A stretch of 64,000 nucleotides of DNA from JADFGZ01 sp965222345 (GCA_965222345.1 CBDCTS010000007.1:1364001-1428000); one strand, 5' to 3'; counted from the stretch's first letter, positions 51,940-63,737 are shown. Program-made: numbers and translations. Notes: generated by a model not told the origin, from the letters alone.

Positions 51940-53241
51940 ATGAATCCGTGGGAAAAAATTCTGGGTCGTTTAAAGCAAACCGTAAGCTCTCAGAGCTACT
52001 CGACGTGGCTGATGCCGGCCCGCTTCAGTCATGTTGAGGACTCCACCCTTTTCGTCCGCGTCCCCAACGAAACTTTCCGCGACTGGTATGAACAAAGTTT
52101 CGGGGACCTGCTGCAAAGCGCCTTGCAAACTCTGCAACCCGACATTCACCGGATTCAGCTCGTTTGTGAGGCGGACAAACCAAAAAAAGGCCCCGCTGCG
52201 CAAACCCGGTTTGATTTCGACTCCGCCCTCACTCAACTCAACCCACGGTACACGTTTGACACCTTCATAGTAGGCACGTCGAACCAGTTCGCGCATGCCG
52301 CCGCCGACGCAGTTGCCCGCACTCCTTCCAAGGCGTACAACCCGCTGTTTCTTTACGGCGGCGTGGGGATGGGGAAGACCCACCTGATGCAGGCTATCGG
52401 GCACGCCCTGCGCTCTAACGGCTGCAAGCGGCTCTCCTATGTCCCTTGCGAACAGTTTGTAAATGAGATGATCAACTCCATCCGGTACGACCGCATGGTC
52501 TCTTTCCATGACCGTTACCGGAGTCTGGACACGCTCCTGGTGGACGACATTCACTTCCTGGGAAGCAAGGAGCGCACCCAGGAGGTCTTCTTCCACACCT
52601 TCAACGCGCTTTATGAGGCGCAAAAGCAAATTGTTTTCACCAGTGACCACCTCCCCCAGGAGATTCCCCAACTGGCGGAGCGCTTGCGATCCCGTTTCGA
52701 GTGGGGATTGATGGCTGACATTCAGCCGCCGGACCTGGAAACCAAGATCGCCATTTTGATGAGAAAGGCTGAATCGCAAGGAGTCCAATTGCCCGACGAT
52801 GTCGCATTATTCATCGCCGGAAAAATCCGCACCAATATTCGCGAGTTGGAAGGTTCTTTGACACGGCTGCTGGCCTACTCCTCGCTGACCGGCGTAGAAA
52901 TCAACTTGGGAATGGCGCAGCAGATTCTGAAAAGCACCTTATCCGCCCAGGAAAAAAAGGTGAACATCGAGGCAATTCAGAAGGTGGTTGTAGATGAGTT
53001 TCATTTGCGGGTCTCCGACCTGAAGGCCAGAAACAACTCCCGTAAAGTGGTATATCCCCGGCAGATCGCCATGTTCCTCTGCCGGGAACTTGCCGGCGCT
53101 TCGCTGCCGGAAATCGGCCGTTCCTTTGGGAACAAGCATCACACAACGGTTTTGCATTCCACTGAAAAAATCAGAGAAGCCAGGAAATCAGATAAGGCTA
53201 TGAACAGGTTGATTCACAAACTGAGCGATTTGCTGCAGTAA
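51940..53241 (+). CDS. dnaA: Chromosomal replication initiator DnaA
   Basis: The 433-residue protein has all four domains: N-terminal DnaB-contact region (WEKILGRLKQTVSSQSYSTW), a short linker, the AAA+ ATPase with FLYGGVGMGKTHLMQAIGHA and LLVDDIHFLGSKERTQEVFF, and the DNA-binding end with PRQIAMFLCRELAGASLPEI and HHTTVLHSTEKI. It melts the origin and loads the helicase. The linker is short, so the protein is near the lower end of the family's length range. Confidence 0.98.
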   Translation: MNPWEKILGRLKQTVSSQSYSTWLMPARFSHVEDSTLFVRVPNETFRDWYEQSFGDLLQSALQTLQPDIHRIQLVCEADKPKKGPAAQTRFDFDSALTQLNPRYTFDTFIVGTSNQFAHAAADAVARTPSKAYNPLFLYGGVGMGKTHLMQAIGHALRSNGCKRLSYVPCEQFVNEMINSIRYDRMVSFHDRYRSLDTLLVDDIHFLGSKERTQEVFFHTFNALYEAQKQIVFTSDHLPQEIPQLAERLRSRFEWGLMADIQPPDLETKIAILMRKAESQGVQLPDDVALFIAGKIRTNIRELEGSLTRLLAYSSLTGVEINLGMAQQILKSTLSAQEKKVNIEAIQKVVVDEFHLRVSDLKARNNSRKVVYPRQIAMFLCRELAGASLPEIGRSFGNKHHTTVLHSTEKIREARKSDKAMNRLIHKLSDLLQ

Positions 53242-53510
53242 AAGATATCCCTAAGGTAGTTGGGCCGGCGTCACTCGGCTGTGAATCTATTGTGGATTGG
53301 TTGTGGATGTGTGTGGAAAACTTTAGGATTAGGAAGACGCCTTCTGACAGGTTTCCTCAGAATCTTTTATGGACACCCTATTCATCCACAGGGTGCGACC
53401 GGCCGCTTCTCCTGAAAAATCAGCCACGCACCCGTTTTCCACAGATCGCAAGTTCTGATGATGATGAAATGCGGAAGGACAACTCAGAGATTTTCACAGA
53501 GGTGATTTAG
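53242..53510. other. Candidate oriC: DnaA-box cluster between dnaA and dnaN
   Basis: Five near-consensus boxes lie within 155 bp: TGTGGATTG 53291, TGTGGATGT 53302, TGTGGAAAA 53312, and on the other strand TCATCCACA 53392 and TTTTCCACA 53435. Position between dnaA and dnaN is common for bacterial origins. The dnaN leader follows. Confidence 0.72.
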
Positions 53511-54647
53511 ATGGAATTTTCCGTACAGCGCGCTGACTTGCTAAAAGAACTGAATCTGTCCCAGGGGGTCATTGAGCGGAAAACGACCATACCGATCCTG
53601 TCGAATGTTTTGCTGGTAGCTTCCGGTGACTCGTTGCAGATAACGGCTACGGACCTGGAGTTGGGAATCCGCAGCTCCTGCCCGGCCAAGGTAAAAAAAG
53701 AAGGGGCCACGACTGTCGCTGCCAAAAGATTGCTCGACTATGTAAGGAATCTGGAGCAGCCGGAGATACGCTTCAACGCTCTGGATTCCGAATCGGGTGG
53801 GACTCTGCAGTTGAACTGCGGGAATTCTCACGTCCGCATGCCTGGGATCGCCAAAGACAATTTTCCAGTTCTTCCGGATTTCCCAGGAAAGCTGGCTGTG
53901 CTTCCTTCCGAGACGATTTTACAGATGGTCAGCCGCACCATCTTCGCCGTGTCCAGCGAGGAAACGCGGTACACGCTGAATGGGGCGCTGCTGTTGTTGA
54001 AGCCGGAGAGGATGGCGATGGTTGCCACCGACGGGCACCGGCTGGCTCATGTAGAGAGCGATCCTACGCTGGCTGAAAAGGGCTACAGCGGTGTCGGTGG
54101 AGAAGTGAGGATTCTGGTTCCCAGGAAAGCAATGGCAGAGTTGACGCGCCTGCTAGGGGAGCTAAAAGAAAATACCGGGATCGAGTTTGGGAAGGATGAC
54201 AATCATCTATTCTTTAAAGTGGGGGGACGCTTGCTGGTTTCCCGCTTGCTAAGCGGGCAATTTCCCAACTATGAGGCCGTTTTGCCGAAAGAAAATGACA
54301 AAGTAGTGATGCTGGACCGGGACCAGTTTACTGCTGCCATCCGGCGGGTCTCTTTGTTTTCCGACGAACGGACTCATAGCATCCGGTGTCAGTTAAACAA
54401 AGATGAGCTGAAGATCGTTTCTTCTGGTTCCGAGGCTGGGGAGTCTGAAGAATCCCTGCCGGTGAGCTACGCGGGAGAGATGATCGCAGTCGGGTTCAAC
54501 TGGCAGTACTTGTTGGATTTTCTGGCCGCTTCCGGCGGAGGGGAGATTTCCATGGAGTTCAAAGACGAGCAGAGTGCGGGCCAGTTGAGGCCGACTGCTG
54601 AGGAAAATATCAACTATCGCTATGTGATTATGCCGATGAGGATATGA
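53511..54647 (+). CDS. dnaN: DNA polymerase III sliding clamp, beta subunit
   Basis: The 378-residue protein shows the three clamp domains: MEFSVQRADLLKELNLSQGV and ERKTTIPILSNVLL, then GALLLLKPERMAMVATDGHR and finally NYRYVIMPMRI. It forms the ring that tethers the replicative polymerase. GGTGATTT precedes the ATG. It follows dnaA after the presumed origin. Confidence 0.98.
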   Translation: MEFSVQRADLLKELNLSQGVIERKTTIPILSNVLLVASGDSLQITATDLELGIRSSCPAKVKKEGATTVAAKRLLDYVRNLEQPEIRFNALDSESGGTLQLNCGNSHVRMPGIAKDNFPVLPDFPGKLAVLPSETILQMVSRTIFAVSSEETRYTLNGALLLLKPERMAMVATDGHRLAHVESDPTLAEKGYSGVGGEVRILVPRKAMAELTRLLGELKENTGIEFGKDDNHLFFKVGGRLLVSRLLSGQFPNYEAVLPKENDKVVMLDRDQFTAAIRRVSLFSDERTHSIRCQLNKDELKIVSSGSEAGESEESLPVSYAGEMIAVGFNWQYLLDFLAASGGGEISMEFKDEQSAGQLRPTAEENINYRYVIMPMRI

Positions 54648-54741
54648 GAAGGGGACGGGACACCGGGCGTTATGGGGGTGCCGCAGCGGACGGACGACAG
54701 AGAAGGAAAGTAATTGCAATTAATGGAGTAATACGAAAAGG

Positions 54742-57165
54742 ATGACCAACAAGGAACAGAGCGCCTCGCGGACCGGCAAACCCGCTCAGGAGGGCTACGA
54801 CGCTCGCAGCATCAAGGTGCTGAAGGACCTCGAGGCAGTGCGGAAGCGCCCGGCCATGTATATCGGCTCGACGGGTGCCGGCGGCCTGCATCATTTGGTT
54901 TACGAGGTAGTGGATAACTCTGTGGATGAAGCCCTGGCGGGGTATTGTTCCGCCGTAGATTTGACCGTTCACACAGACAACTCGGTCACGGTCGTCGACA
55001 ACGGACGCGGCATACCGGTGGGATACCACGAGGGAGAAAAGCGCTCGGCTACTGAGGTCGTCATGACGGTGCTCCACGCCGGAGGGAAGTTTGACACCAA
55101 CAGTTACAAAGTCTCCGGCGGACTGCACGGCGTCGGGGTGTCGGTGGTCAACGCGCTCAGCGAGTGGCTGGAGGTGGAGATATGGCGCGACGGTTACACC
55201 TGGGAGCAGTCCTATGAGAAGGGAACCCCTAAAGAACCTCTCAGGAAGACGGGCAAAACCAGCAAGCAGGGTACCAAGGTTAGCTTCCTGGCCGATTCCA
55301 GCATCTTCGACAGCATGGAATATAGCTTTGACACCCTTTCGCAGCGCCTGCGGGAGCTGTCCTTCCTGAACAAAGGTCTCAAAATCACGATCCGCGATGA
55401 GCGCACCGATAAGGGACATATATTCCGCTACGTGGGCGGCATCGCCGAGTTTGTCAAGCACTTGAGCAAGGGCAAGGGCGTTTTGAACGACAAGCCGATC
55501 TGCTTTGAAGGGGTCCGCAAAGCGGATGCCGTCGGCGAGGTGCAGATCGAGGTCGCCCTGCAATACAACGATTCCTATTCGGAAACCGTTTTCAGCTTCG
55601 CCAACAACATCAACACCGTGGACGGCGGCGCGCACCTGTCGGGCCTGCGCTCGGCGCTGACGCGCACCATCAACAACTACGGCGCCGCGGCCGGGCTGTT
55701 CCGCGACGTCAAGGAAAACCTGATGGGCGACGACGTGCGGGAGGGGCTGGTGGGGGTCATCAGCGTCAAGCTGCCGCAGCCGCAGTTTGAGGGCCAGACC
55801 AAGGGGAAGCTGAACAGTGACATCAAGGGAATGGTCGAGGCCTTCATCAATGAGAAATTAAGCGAGGCCTTTGAGCGAACTCCCTCAATGGCTCGACGGA
55901 TCGTGCAGAAGGCGATTGAGGCGGCGCGCGCCCGGGAAGCGGCGCGGAAGGCTCGGGAGTTGACCCGCCGCAAGGGAGCGCTCGACTCCTGTTCCTTGCC
56001 TGGCAAGCTGGCCGATTGCCAGGAGAAGGACCCGGCCCTTTGCGAGCTGTTTTTGGTCGAAGGGGAATCGGCTGGCGGCACCGCTAAGCAGGGCCGCGAC
56101 CGGGGCTATCAGGCGATTCTGCCGCTCAAGGGAAAGATTCTGAACGTGGAGAAAGCCCGTTACGACAAGATGCTGGGCCACGAAGAGATCCGCAACATGA
56201 TTACCGCCATCGGCACCGGTATCGGCAAGGACGATTTCGACCTCGCCAAGCTCCGTTACGGCAAGGTCATCCTGATGACCGACGCCGACGTGGATGGCTC
56301 GCACATCCGCACGCTTCTGCTGACCTTTCTCTTCCGGCATATGAAGCAGCTCATCGAGCGCGGCCACGTCTACATTGCTCAGCCGCCTCTCTACCGCCTG
56401 AAAAAGGGCAAGTCGGAGAAGTACATTCTGGATGAGAAGGAGTTCACCCGCGAGGTGATGCGGCGCGCCACCGAGGACCGCCTCATCAGCAACGGCGCGG
56501 GCATGCGCCTGGGGGGGCGGACCTTGACGAAATTTCTCAGCGATCTGGCGGATTATTTCGCGCTCTTTGAAAAACTGGAGAAACGCCTGCGCAACCGCCG
56601 GGTGGTTGAGCTGCTCGCCAAGTCGGACCTGGAGAAAAAGGCGGATTTCGGTTCTCCGGAGAAGCTCCAGCGGCTGGATGAAAAGATCAAGGAGGCCGGT
56701 TTCAGTTCCAGTGTCGAGTTTGACGAAGAGCACAGCCTGCACGAACTGGTCTTCGGCAACGGCTCCGGGACAACTAAAATCAACTGGGATCTGGCGGCCC
56801 TGCCGGAGTATCGGCGCCTGCGGGCGCTGGCCAAGAACATCATCCCGCTGGACCAGCCGCCCTTCATAGTCGAGACCAACGGCTCCAAAGTGAAGCACAC
56901 CAACGCCCAGCAGTTGCTCGTATCCGTTCTGGAGCAGGGGAAAAAGGAATTCACCGTGCAGCGCTACAAAGGGTTGGGCGAGATGCGCGCCGTGCAATTG
57001 TGGGAGACTACCATGAATGCCGAGACGCGGTCCCTGCTTCAGGTGCGTCTGGATGACGCGCCTGGGACCGAGGAGATCTTCTCCATCTTGATGGGCGACG
57101 ATGTAGAAGCGAGGCGCAAGTTCATCGAGGAAAACGCCCTCGACGTGAAGAACCTGGATGTGTAG
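54742..57165 (+). CDS. gyrB: DNA gyrase subunit B
   Basis: The 807-residue protein has the GHKL ATPase (VYEVVDNSVDEALAGYC, VVDNGRGIPVGYHEGEKRSA, GGLHGVGVSVVNALSEWL), transducer, and the TOPRIM domain with LFLVEGESAGGTAKQGRDRG and LMTDADVDGSHIRTLLL. A long insert between TOPRIM and tail explains the length, as in many Gram-negative gyrases. The end reads FIEENALDVKNLDV; the last 47 bp recur at 57651-57697. Confidence 0.98.
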   Translation: MTNKEQSASRTGKPAQEGYDARSIKVLKDLEAVRKRPAMYIGSTGAGGLHHLVYEVVDNSVDEALAGYCSAVDLTVHTDNSVTVVDNGRGIPVGYHEGEKRSATEVVMTVLHAGGKFDTNSYKVSGGLHGVGVSVVNALSEWLEVEIWRDGYTWEQSYEKGTPKEPLRKTGKTSKQGTKVSFLADSSIFDSMEYSFDTLSQRLRELSFLNKGLKITIRDERTDKGHIFRYVGGIAEFVKHLSKGKGVLNDKPICFEGVRKADAVGEVQIEVALQYNDSYSETVFSFANNINTVDGGAHLSGLRSALTRTINNYGAAAGLFRDVKENLMGDDVREGLVGVISVKLPQPQFEGQTKGKLNSDIKGMVEAFINEKLSEAFERTPSMARRIVQKAIEAARAREAARKARELTRRKGALDSCSLPGKLADCQEKDPALCELFLVEGESAGGTAKQGRDRGYQAILPLKGKILNVEKARYDKMLGHEEIRNMITAIGTGIGKDDFDLAKLRYGKVILMTDADVDGSHIRTLLLTFLFRHMKQLIERGHVYIAQPPLYRLKKGKSEKYILDEKEFTREVMRRATEDRLISNGAGMRLGGRTLTKFLSDLADYFALFEKLEKRLRNRRVVELLAKSDLEKKADFGSPEKLQRLDEKIKEAGFSSSVEFDEEHSLHELVFGNGSGTTKINWDLAALPEYRRLRALAKNIIPLDQPPFIVETNGSKVKHTNAQQLLVSVLEQGKKEFTVQRYKGLGEMRAVQLWETTMNAETRSLLQVRLDDAPGTEEIFSILMGDDVEARRKFIEENALDVKNLDV
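57119..57165 (+). repeat. 47-bp direct repeat, copy 1 (gyrB end)
   Basis: The final 15 gyrB codons and stop are repeated exactly at 57651-57697. The copies bracket the two small genes at 57198 and 57431. Confidence 0.95.
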
Positions 57166-57197
57166 AAACAAGCTTTTCTCCGGCCCCCTGAGTTCCC

Positions 57198-57434
57198 GTG
57201 AAATTCACAGAGTACTTTCAGGCGATGCGCCTGCGACCGGATCGAGCAATGATCCGGCCTGAGTGGGTCCAGCGGGTGGTGGAACATCCCGTCAAAGAGG
57301 TCATTCAACAGGACGGGCGAATTCGCCGCTGGGCTCCAATCCAGGAGATGGACGGGAGGTATTTGAGGGTTATACTGTTGTCGGATGGAGAGACGGTTCA
57401 CAACGCATTTTTTGACCGCTCATTTGTTCCATGA
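57198..57434 (+). CDS. DUF4258-like small protein, toxin-like partner
   Basis: The 78-residue protein (MKFTEYFQAMRLRPDRAMIR ... LLSDGETVHNAFFDRSFVP) has a compact alpha-beta pattern like the DUF4258 and RelE-type relatives found beside DUF2283. It overlaps the next gene by 4 bp. The pair resembles toxin-antitoxin modules, but activity is unproven. Confidence 0.65.
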   Translation: MKFTEYFQAMRLRPDRAMIRPEWVQRVVEHPVKEVIQQDGRIRRWAPIQEMDGRYLRVILLSDGETVHNAFFDRSFVP

Positions 57435-57628
57435 AGATCAAATATTTTCAGGGTACGGACACATTGTACATAGAGTTTCGAGCTGCCCAGGTTGCCGAAA
57501 CCAGAGACCTTGACGAGAATACCTTGCTGGACCTCGACTCTGGCGGGAATATTTGCGGGATTACCATCGAGCATGCACGAGACCGCACCGACATACCGAA
57601 GTTCTCCTACGAGCAAATCTCAGCATAG
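57431..57628 (+). CDS. DUF2283 family protein, antitoxin-like partner
   Basis: The 65-residue protein MKIKYFQGTDTLYIEFRAAQ with LDLDSGGNICGITIEHA matches the DUF2283 pattern (short beta-rich, YDxxxDxLYI... GxIxGIEI). It is coupled by ATGA to the gene upstream. Both sit between two copies of the gyrB 3' end. Confidence 0.75.
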   Translation: MKIKYFQGTDTLYIEFRAAQVAETRDLDENTLLDLDSGGNICGITIEHARDRTDIPKFSYEQISA

Positions 57629-57650
57629 GTCGTCGTGGAAAGTGCTTGCG

Positions 57651-57697
57651 AGTTCATCGAGGAAAACGCCCTCGACGTGAAGAACCTGGATGTGTAG
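57651..57697 (+). repeat. 47-bp direct repeat, copy 2 (gyrB tail remnant)
   Basis: An exact copy of the last 47 bp of gyrB lies 23 bp after the DUF2283 stop. Just upstream, the frame VESACEFIEE resembles gyrB VEARRKFIEE at the codon level, so homology extends a little beyond the exact match. Confidence 0.93.
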
Positions 57698-57719
57698 GGG
57701 TGGGGGTTACTTCAGCCTG

Positions 57720-58436
57720 CTATGCCTTCCAGGCCGCTTCCATTTCCTCGAGTATGTCCTGTGCCGCTTTTCGGGGGTCGGCGGCGTCTCGGATGGGCCT
57801 TCCCACCACCAGGTAATCGGCTCCGGATCGGATGGCATTGGCAGGCGTCGAGCTTCTTTGGTGATCGTCAGTGGAGCTGCCTGCCGGGCGGATTCCCGGC
57901 GACACTATGATGAGCCGTTCGCCGCACAGCTCGCGGATTTTTCGGGCCTCAAGACCGGAGGCGATCACGCCCTGGCAGCCGGCGTCCATCGCTTTTTTGG
58001 CGCGGTGAAGGACCAGCTCTTCGGGAGAACAATCAAAACCCAAACCCTGAACGTCGGCGGCATCGAAGCTGGTGAGCAGCGTGACGGCGAGTATCTGCAA
58101 GGTGCTGCCGCGCGATGCCTCGACGGCAGCTTGAACGGTTTTGCCGCTCTCGTGCACGGTGAGGAACCTTGTCCCCAGCCGGACCGCCTGAGCCACGGCC
58201 CGTTTCACCTGCTCCGGCACGTCCAGGAATTTCGAGTCCAGGAAGACTTTCTTCCCCTCTGCAACCAGTTGCCGCACGAAATCCGGGCCGGCGGCCAGTT
58301 GTAACTCCAATCCGACCTTGAAGAAAGAAACCAACCCGTTCAGGTCGGCGACTAGCTTTCGGGCTTCTGCCTGCGTGGGAACATCCAGAGCGACGATCAG
58401 ACGTTCATTGATTTCTATGCGGCGAGGCGGCGGCAT
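57720..58436 (-). CDS. pyrF: Orotidine 5'-phosphate decarboxylase
   Basis: I start at ATG 58436 (MPPPRRIEINERLIVALDVP), 238 residues. Signatures are LIVALDVPTQAEARKLV, the catalytic KVFLDSKFLDVPEQVKRAVA and VSPGIRP with VVGRPIRDAADP. It converts OMP to UMP, the last step of pyrimidine synthesis. It is convergent with gyrB and the small gene pair. Confidence 0.95.
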   Translation of the reverse strand: MPPPRRIEINERLIVALDVPTQAEARKLVADLNGLVSFFKVGLELQLAAGPDFVRQLVAEGKKVFLDSKFLDVPEQVKRAVAQAVRLGTRFLTVHESGKTVQAAVEASRGSTLQILAVTLLTSFDAADVQGLGFDCSPEELVLHRAKKAMDAGCQGVIASGLEARKIRELCGERLIIVSPGIRPAGSSTDDHQRSSTPANAIRSGADYLVVGRPIRDAADPRKAAQDILEEMEAAWKA

Positions 58437-58534
58437 GGGCTTCCAAACCGATTCAGTGTAGCCGCTCCGCCGGGAGGAAACAAGGGCTGAGCCCCGTGGG
58501 TAATGGCCCGCTAGATTGTTTCCATCTGAAAACC

Positions 58535-58732
58535 CTACTTGCTCCAATTCTGAAGAATCCAAGCGAACATATTCTTGTCGTCGCTTTTTGGACCAAAACC
58601 CGCCCATGTGTCCGTACCATCACTGCGGAGTTCCAAGACAAGATTGTTAACTCCGGGAAAAAACTCTTTCACCTTGTCACGAATTTCTGCCGCTTTCCAT
58701 ATACCCAGCGAATCGGCAAGTAGCCATGTGTT
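58535..58732 (-). pseudogene. Unidentified gene remnant
   Basis: A minus-strand frame without a start codon encodes GNTWLLADSLGIWKAAEIRD, then KVKEFFPGVNNLVLELRSDG, TDTWAGFGPKSDDKNMF and ILQNWSK before a stop at 58535. It is protein-like but I do not know a family. A stop precedes the visible part, so it lacks its N-terminus. Confidence 0.4.
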
Positions 58733-58746
58733 CCCTTGAGTTGGTT

Positions 58747-58795
58747 AGGCCCCGTTTCGGTGTCACCACCACTGAGCGGGGCTGTTTTCTTTTTA
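58747..58795 (+). terminator. Intrinsic terminator-like hairpin
   Basis: GGCCCCGTTTCGGTG pairs with CACTGAGCGGGGCT (with a few internal mismatches), followed by TGTTTTCTTTTT. On the plus strand this is a convincing terminator, though no clear plus-strand gene ends just before it. It lies about 100 bp before the Fic gene. Confidence 0.6.
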
Positions 58796-58896
58796 GATTT
58801 CGTTCACAGGGATAATAGTACATTGAAAATCGACACAAGGTCGATTATTATTTATACAGACAGGGTGTTGATATTTATATATTTTCAGGGAGAGAC

Positions 58897-60042
58897 ATGC
58901 TTTTTGAAAGCTCCAAGCTGGACTCGCAAGAGCTTGAGGTAATTGAGGCTGTCTCCAGCATCTATGTACGGATGAAATATGCGCTTTCTACTCCGCCGCG
59001 GTGGTATGGAGCTATTCGCCGAAACACGTTGGCAAGAGCGATTAGAGGATCGAACAGCATTGAAGGTTACTTGGTGAGTAAGGATGATGCTGTGGCCGCC
59101 GTTGAAGGCGAAGAGCCTCTGGAGGCGCAAGCAGAAACGTGGCGTGAAGTAGTGGGGTACAGAAACGCAATGACATTCGTGCTCCAGCTTGTGCGAGATC
59201 CTTCGTTCAGCTTCAATGAAAATGTTTTGAGGAGCCTCCACTTCATGATGTTGCAGCACGATTTGAGCAAGCATCCTGGCAATTGGCGACCCGGACCAAT
59301 ATACGTTCGCGACGAGGAAAGAGACCTGGCGGTCTACGAAGCCCCTCCCGCCGAAAATCTTGCGAAACTAATCAATGAACTCGTCATCTACATTCGAGGA
59401 AGAGCAGACAGCGATCACATTTTAGTCAAGGGTGCGATGGCACATTTGAATCTCGTCATGATTCACCCGTTCTCTGACGGGAACGGGCGAATGGCCCGCT
59501 GCCTACAGACCCTGATTATGGCGATGCACGTTCCACACCCTGTTTTTTGTTCAATCGAAGAGTACCTGGGAAGGAACACGCGGGCTTATTACGATGTCTT
59601 GGCCGAAGCCGGGCAAGGATCATGGAACCCAGGCCGTGATACTCGGCCTTGGATTCGATTCAATCTTACCGCCCACTACAAGCAGGCGGCCACCTCACTT
59701 TGCCGAATGCGAATGATCGCCAAGCTATCTGATGAAGTAGAGCGCGTCGTAAAGGAAAAAGGGTTGCCTGATCGATCCTATGTGGCGATGGTTGATGCAG
59801 CGATGGGGTATCGGATTAGGAGCGTACATTACAGAAACGCTGCCGACGTAAGCGCAGTTGTTGCGAGTCGAGATCTAAGGGCGTTAGTCGATGCGGGGCT
59901 GTTAGAATCCGTTGGTGAAAAGCGCGGACGAATCTACAGTGCATCCGTTGAGCTTCGCATGATCTACAAGAAAATCCATGATGCAGAATTTCAGAACATC
60001 GCCAACCCGTTTCAAGAGGGTGTTCTGGTGAGCACAACGTGA
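58897..60042 (+). CDS. Fic-family protein, second of two
   Basis: The 381-residue protein has the Fic motif HPFSDGNGRMAR near residue 190 and an inhibitory-helix motif RGSNSIEGYLV, so it is also class II-like. N- and C-terminal helical regions flank it; the C-terminus has a winged-helix-like section (RNAADVSAVVASRDLRALVD). It is unlike the other Fic gene in the window and comes from another subfamily. Target unknown. It lies between pyrF and gyrA. Confidence 0.85.
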   Translation: MLFESSKLDSQELEVIEAVSSIYVRMKYALSTPPRWYGAIRRNTLARAIRGSNSIEGYLVSKDDAVAAVEGEEPLEAQAETWREVVGYRNAMTFVLQLVRDPSFSFNENVLRSLHFMMLQHDLSKHPGNWRPGPIYVRDEERDLAVYEAPPAENLAKLINELVIYIRGRADSDHILVKGAMAHLNLVMIHPFSDGNGRMARCLQTLIMAMHVPHPVFCSIEEYLGRNTRAYYDVLAEAGQGSWNPGRDTRPWIRFNLTAHYKQAATSLCRMRMIAKLSDEVERVVKEKGLPDRSYVAMVDAAMGYRIRSVHYRNAADVSAVVASRDLRALVDAGLLESVGEKRGRIYSASVELRMIYKKIHDAEFQNIANPFQEGVLVSTT

Positions 60043-60404
60043 TTCTTTGGGGCCCGCATTCGCGAGGCGCCACTAGCAACAATCTAGCTAACCATTACCT
60101 CCTCGTGTTCCTGGCCCGCTGTTTTCCGGGCGGTTTCGGGCCCATCGGGAGGCCGGGTAGTGTCCTGTTTGATTTGGATGGCAATGGCTTTTCGCTCCTG
60201 AAAAGAGCATACGCGCAAAAGTCGGCCAATATCCCCCAAGTATGACGCCGACCCCCTGGTGAAATTCGGCTGTAACCAGCTATAATTAAGGTTTGCAGTA
60301 ATAGCCGCAGCAACAGCCGGAGATAGCTAAAAGAGCGGCCAGCCCTGCCCCCCGAACGGCGGCGGCAAGCTACCCAATTTTCATAGAAGGACCCACGAGA
60401 CTTC
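60043..60404 (+). promoter_or_regulatory. gyrA upstream region with -10 box
   Basis: The gap includes TATAAT at 60281-60286, a consensus -10 element, about 120 bp before gyrA; I see only a weak -35. No gene is evident in the rest. Confidence 0.5.
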
Positions 60405-62927
<2,523 letters not shown>

Positions 62928-62943
62928 AAATTTTCCGATCAAA

Positions 62944-63038
62944 ATGAGCACAACGATCCTGGAACGGAAGGCAGAGCAATTAGCCGGAAACTTGGCTGGC
63001 CTCGGTTCGCCGCTGGTGGCCTATTCCGGCGGGGTGGT
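62944..63038 (+). pseudogene. Fragment of a larE 5' end
   Basis: Starting 16 bp after gyrA, the frame reads MSTTILERKAEQLAGNLAGL then GSPLVAYSGGVVS, homologous to the start of the intact gene at 63738. The final 37 bp (63001-63037) match 63786-63822 with one mismatch; the first 20 codons are diverged. After 63038 similarity ends (LRAYSGVRILALGGGG). The SGGVDS motif is broken (V for D). Confidence 0.85.
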
Positions 63039-63089
63039 GTCGTTGCGTGCTTATTCCGGGGTGCGTATACTGGCCCTTGGAGGTGGGGG

Positions 63090-63278
63090 ATGAAGCAAAC
63101 CCTGATCGTGTCCGATCCTGCCGTCCTGATGGGAAAACCCGTCGTTTCCGGCACCCGCATAACGGTCGAGTTGATCCTGGAGAAGTTGGCTGGCGGTGAA
63201 ACCATCGAACAAGTTTTGGAAGCGCATCCTCGCTTGACGACAGAGGGAATTTCAGCGGCGCTGGCTTTTGCCGCCTAA
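63090..63278 (+). CDS. DUF433 antitoxin
   Basis: The 62-residue protein has the DUF433 pattern: VSDPAVLMGKPVVSGTRITV, ELILEKLAGGETIEQVLEAH and LTTEGISAALAFAA, a small helical DNA-binding antitoxin. It is 44 bp before the DUF5615 gene. GGAGGTGGGGG precedes the ATG. Confidence 0.88.
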   Translation: MKQTLIVSDPAVLMGKPVVSGTRITVELILEKLAGGETIEQVLEAHPRLTTEGISAALAFAA

Positions 63279-63322
63279 GCGCTTCGGGCGGATGTCCTCT
63301 ATCCCGTCGGTACTGAAGCCGA

Positions 63323-63676
63323 ATGAACCTGCTGGCCGACGAGAGCGTGGACCGCCCGATTGTCGAGCGACTGCGTCAGCAGGGCCATGAGGTGGTCTAT
63401 GTGGCAGAGTTGTCACCACGCATGGCGGACGATCAAGTGCTTCAGTACGCAAATGAACGAGATGCTTTGTTGGTGACAGCCGACAAGGATTTCGGGGAAT
63501 TGGTGTTTCGACTCGGAAAAGCGCACCGAGGCGTCGTGCTGTTGCGCTTGGCAGGTTTACCGGCGGCGGTGAAGTCTGAGACAGTCGCCTGGGTGTTTCG
63601 GGATCACGCGGTTAAGCTGGTCGGAGCGTTTAGCGTGGTTTCATCGGGGGCGCTTCGAATTCGTCCCAAGGCATGA
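63323..63676 (+). CDS. DUF5615 PIN-like toxin
   Basis: The 117-residue protein opens MNLLADESVDRPIVERLRQQ and has LQYANERDALLVTADKDFGE, the acidic pattern of DUF5615 PIN-like nucleases. With DUF433 it forms a well-known TA pair. The last part (VAWVFRDHAVKLVGAFSVVS) is typical. Confidence 0.88.
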   Translation: MNLLADESVDRPIVERLRQQGHEVVYVAELSPRMADDQVLQYANERDALLVTADKDFGELVFRLGKAHRGVVLLRLAGLPAAVKSETVAWVFRDHAVKLVGAFSVVSSGALRIRPKA

Positions 63677-63737
63677 TCGTTGGACCGGCGCTAGGCGCCG
63701 CAAAGCGGCTATCGAAAAGGGTACGCGCGGTTTCATC

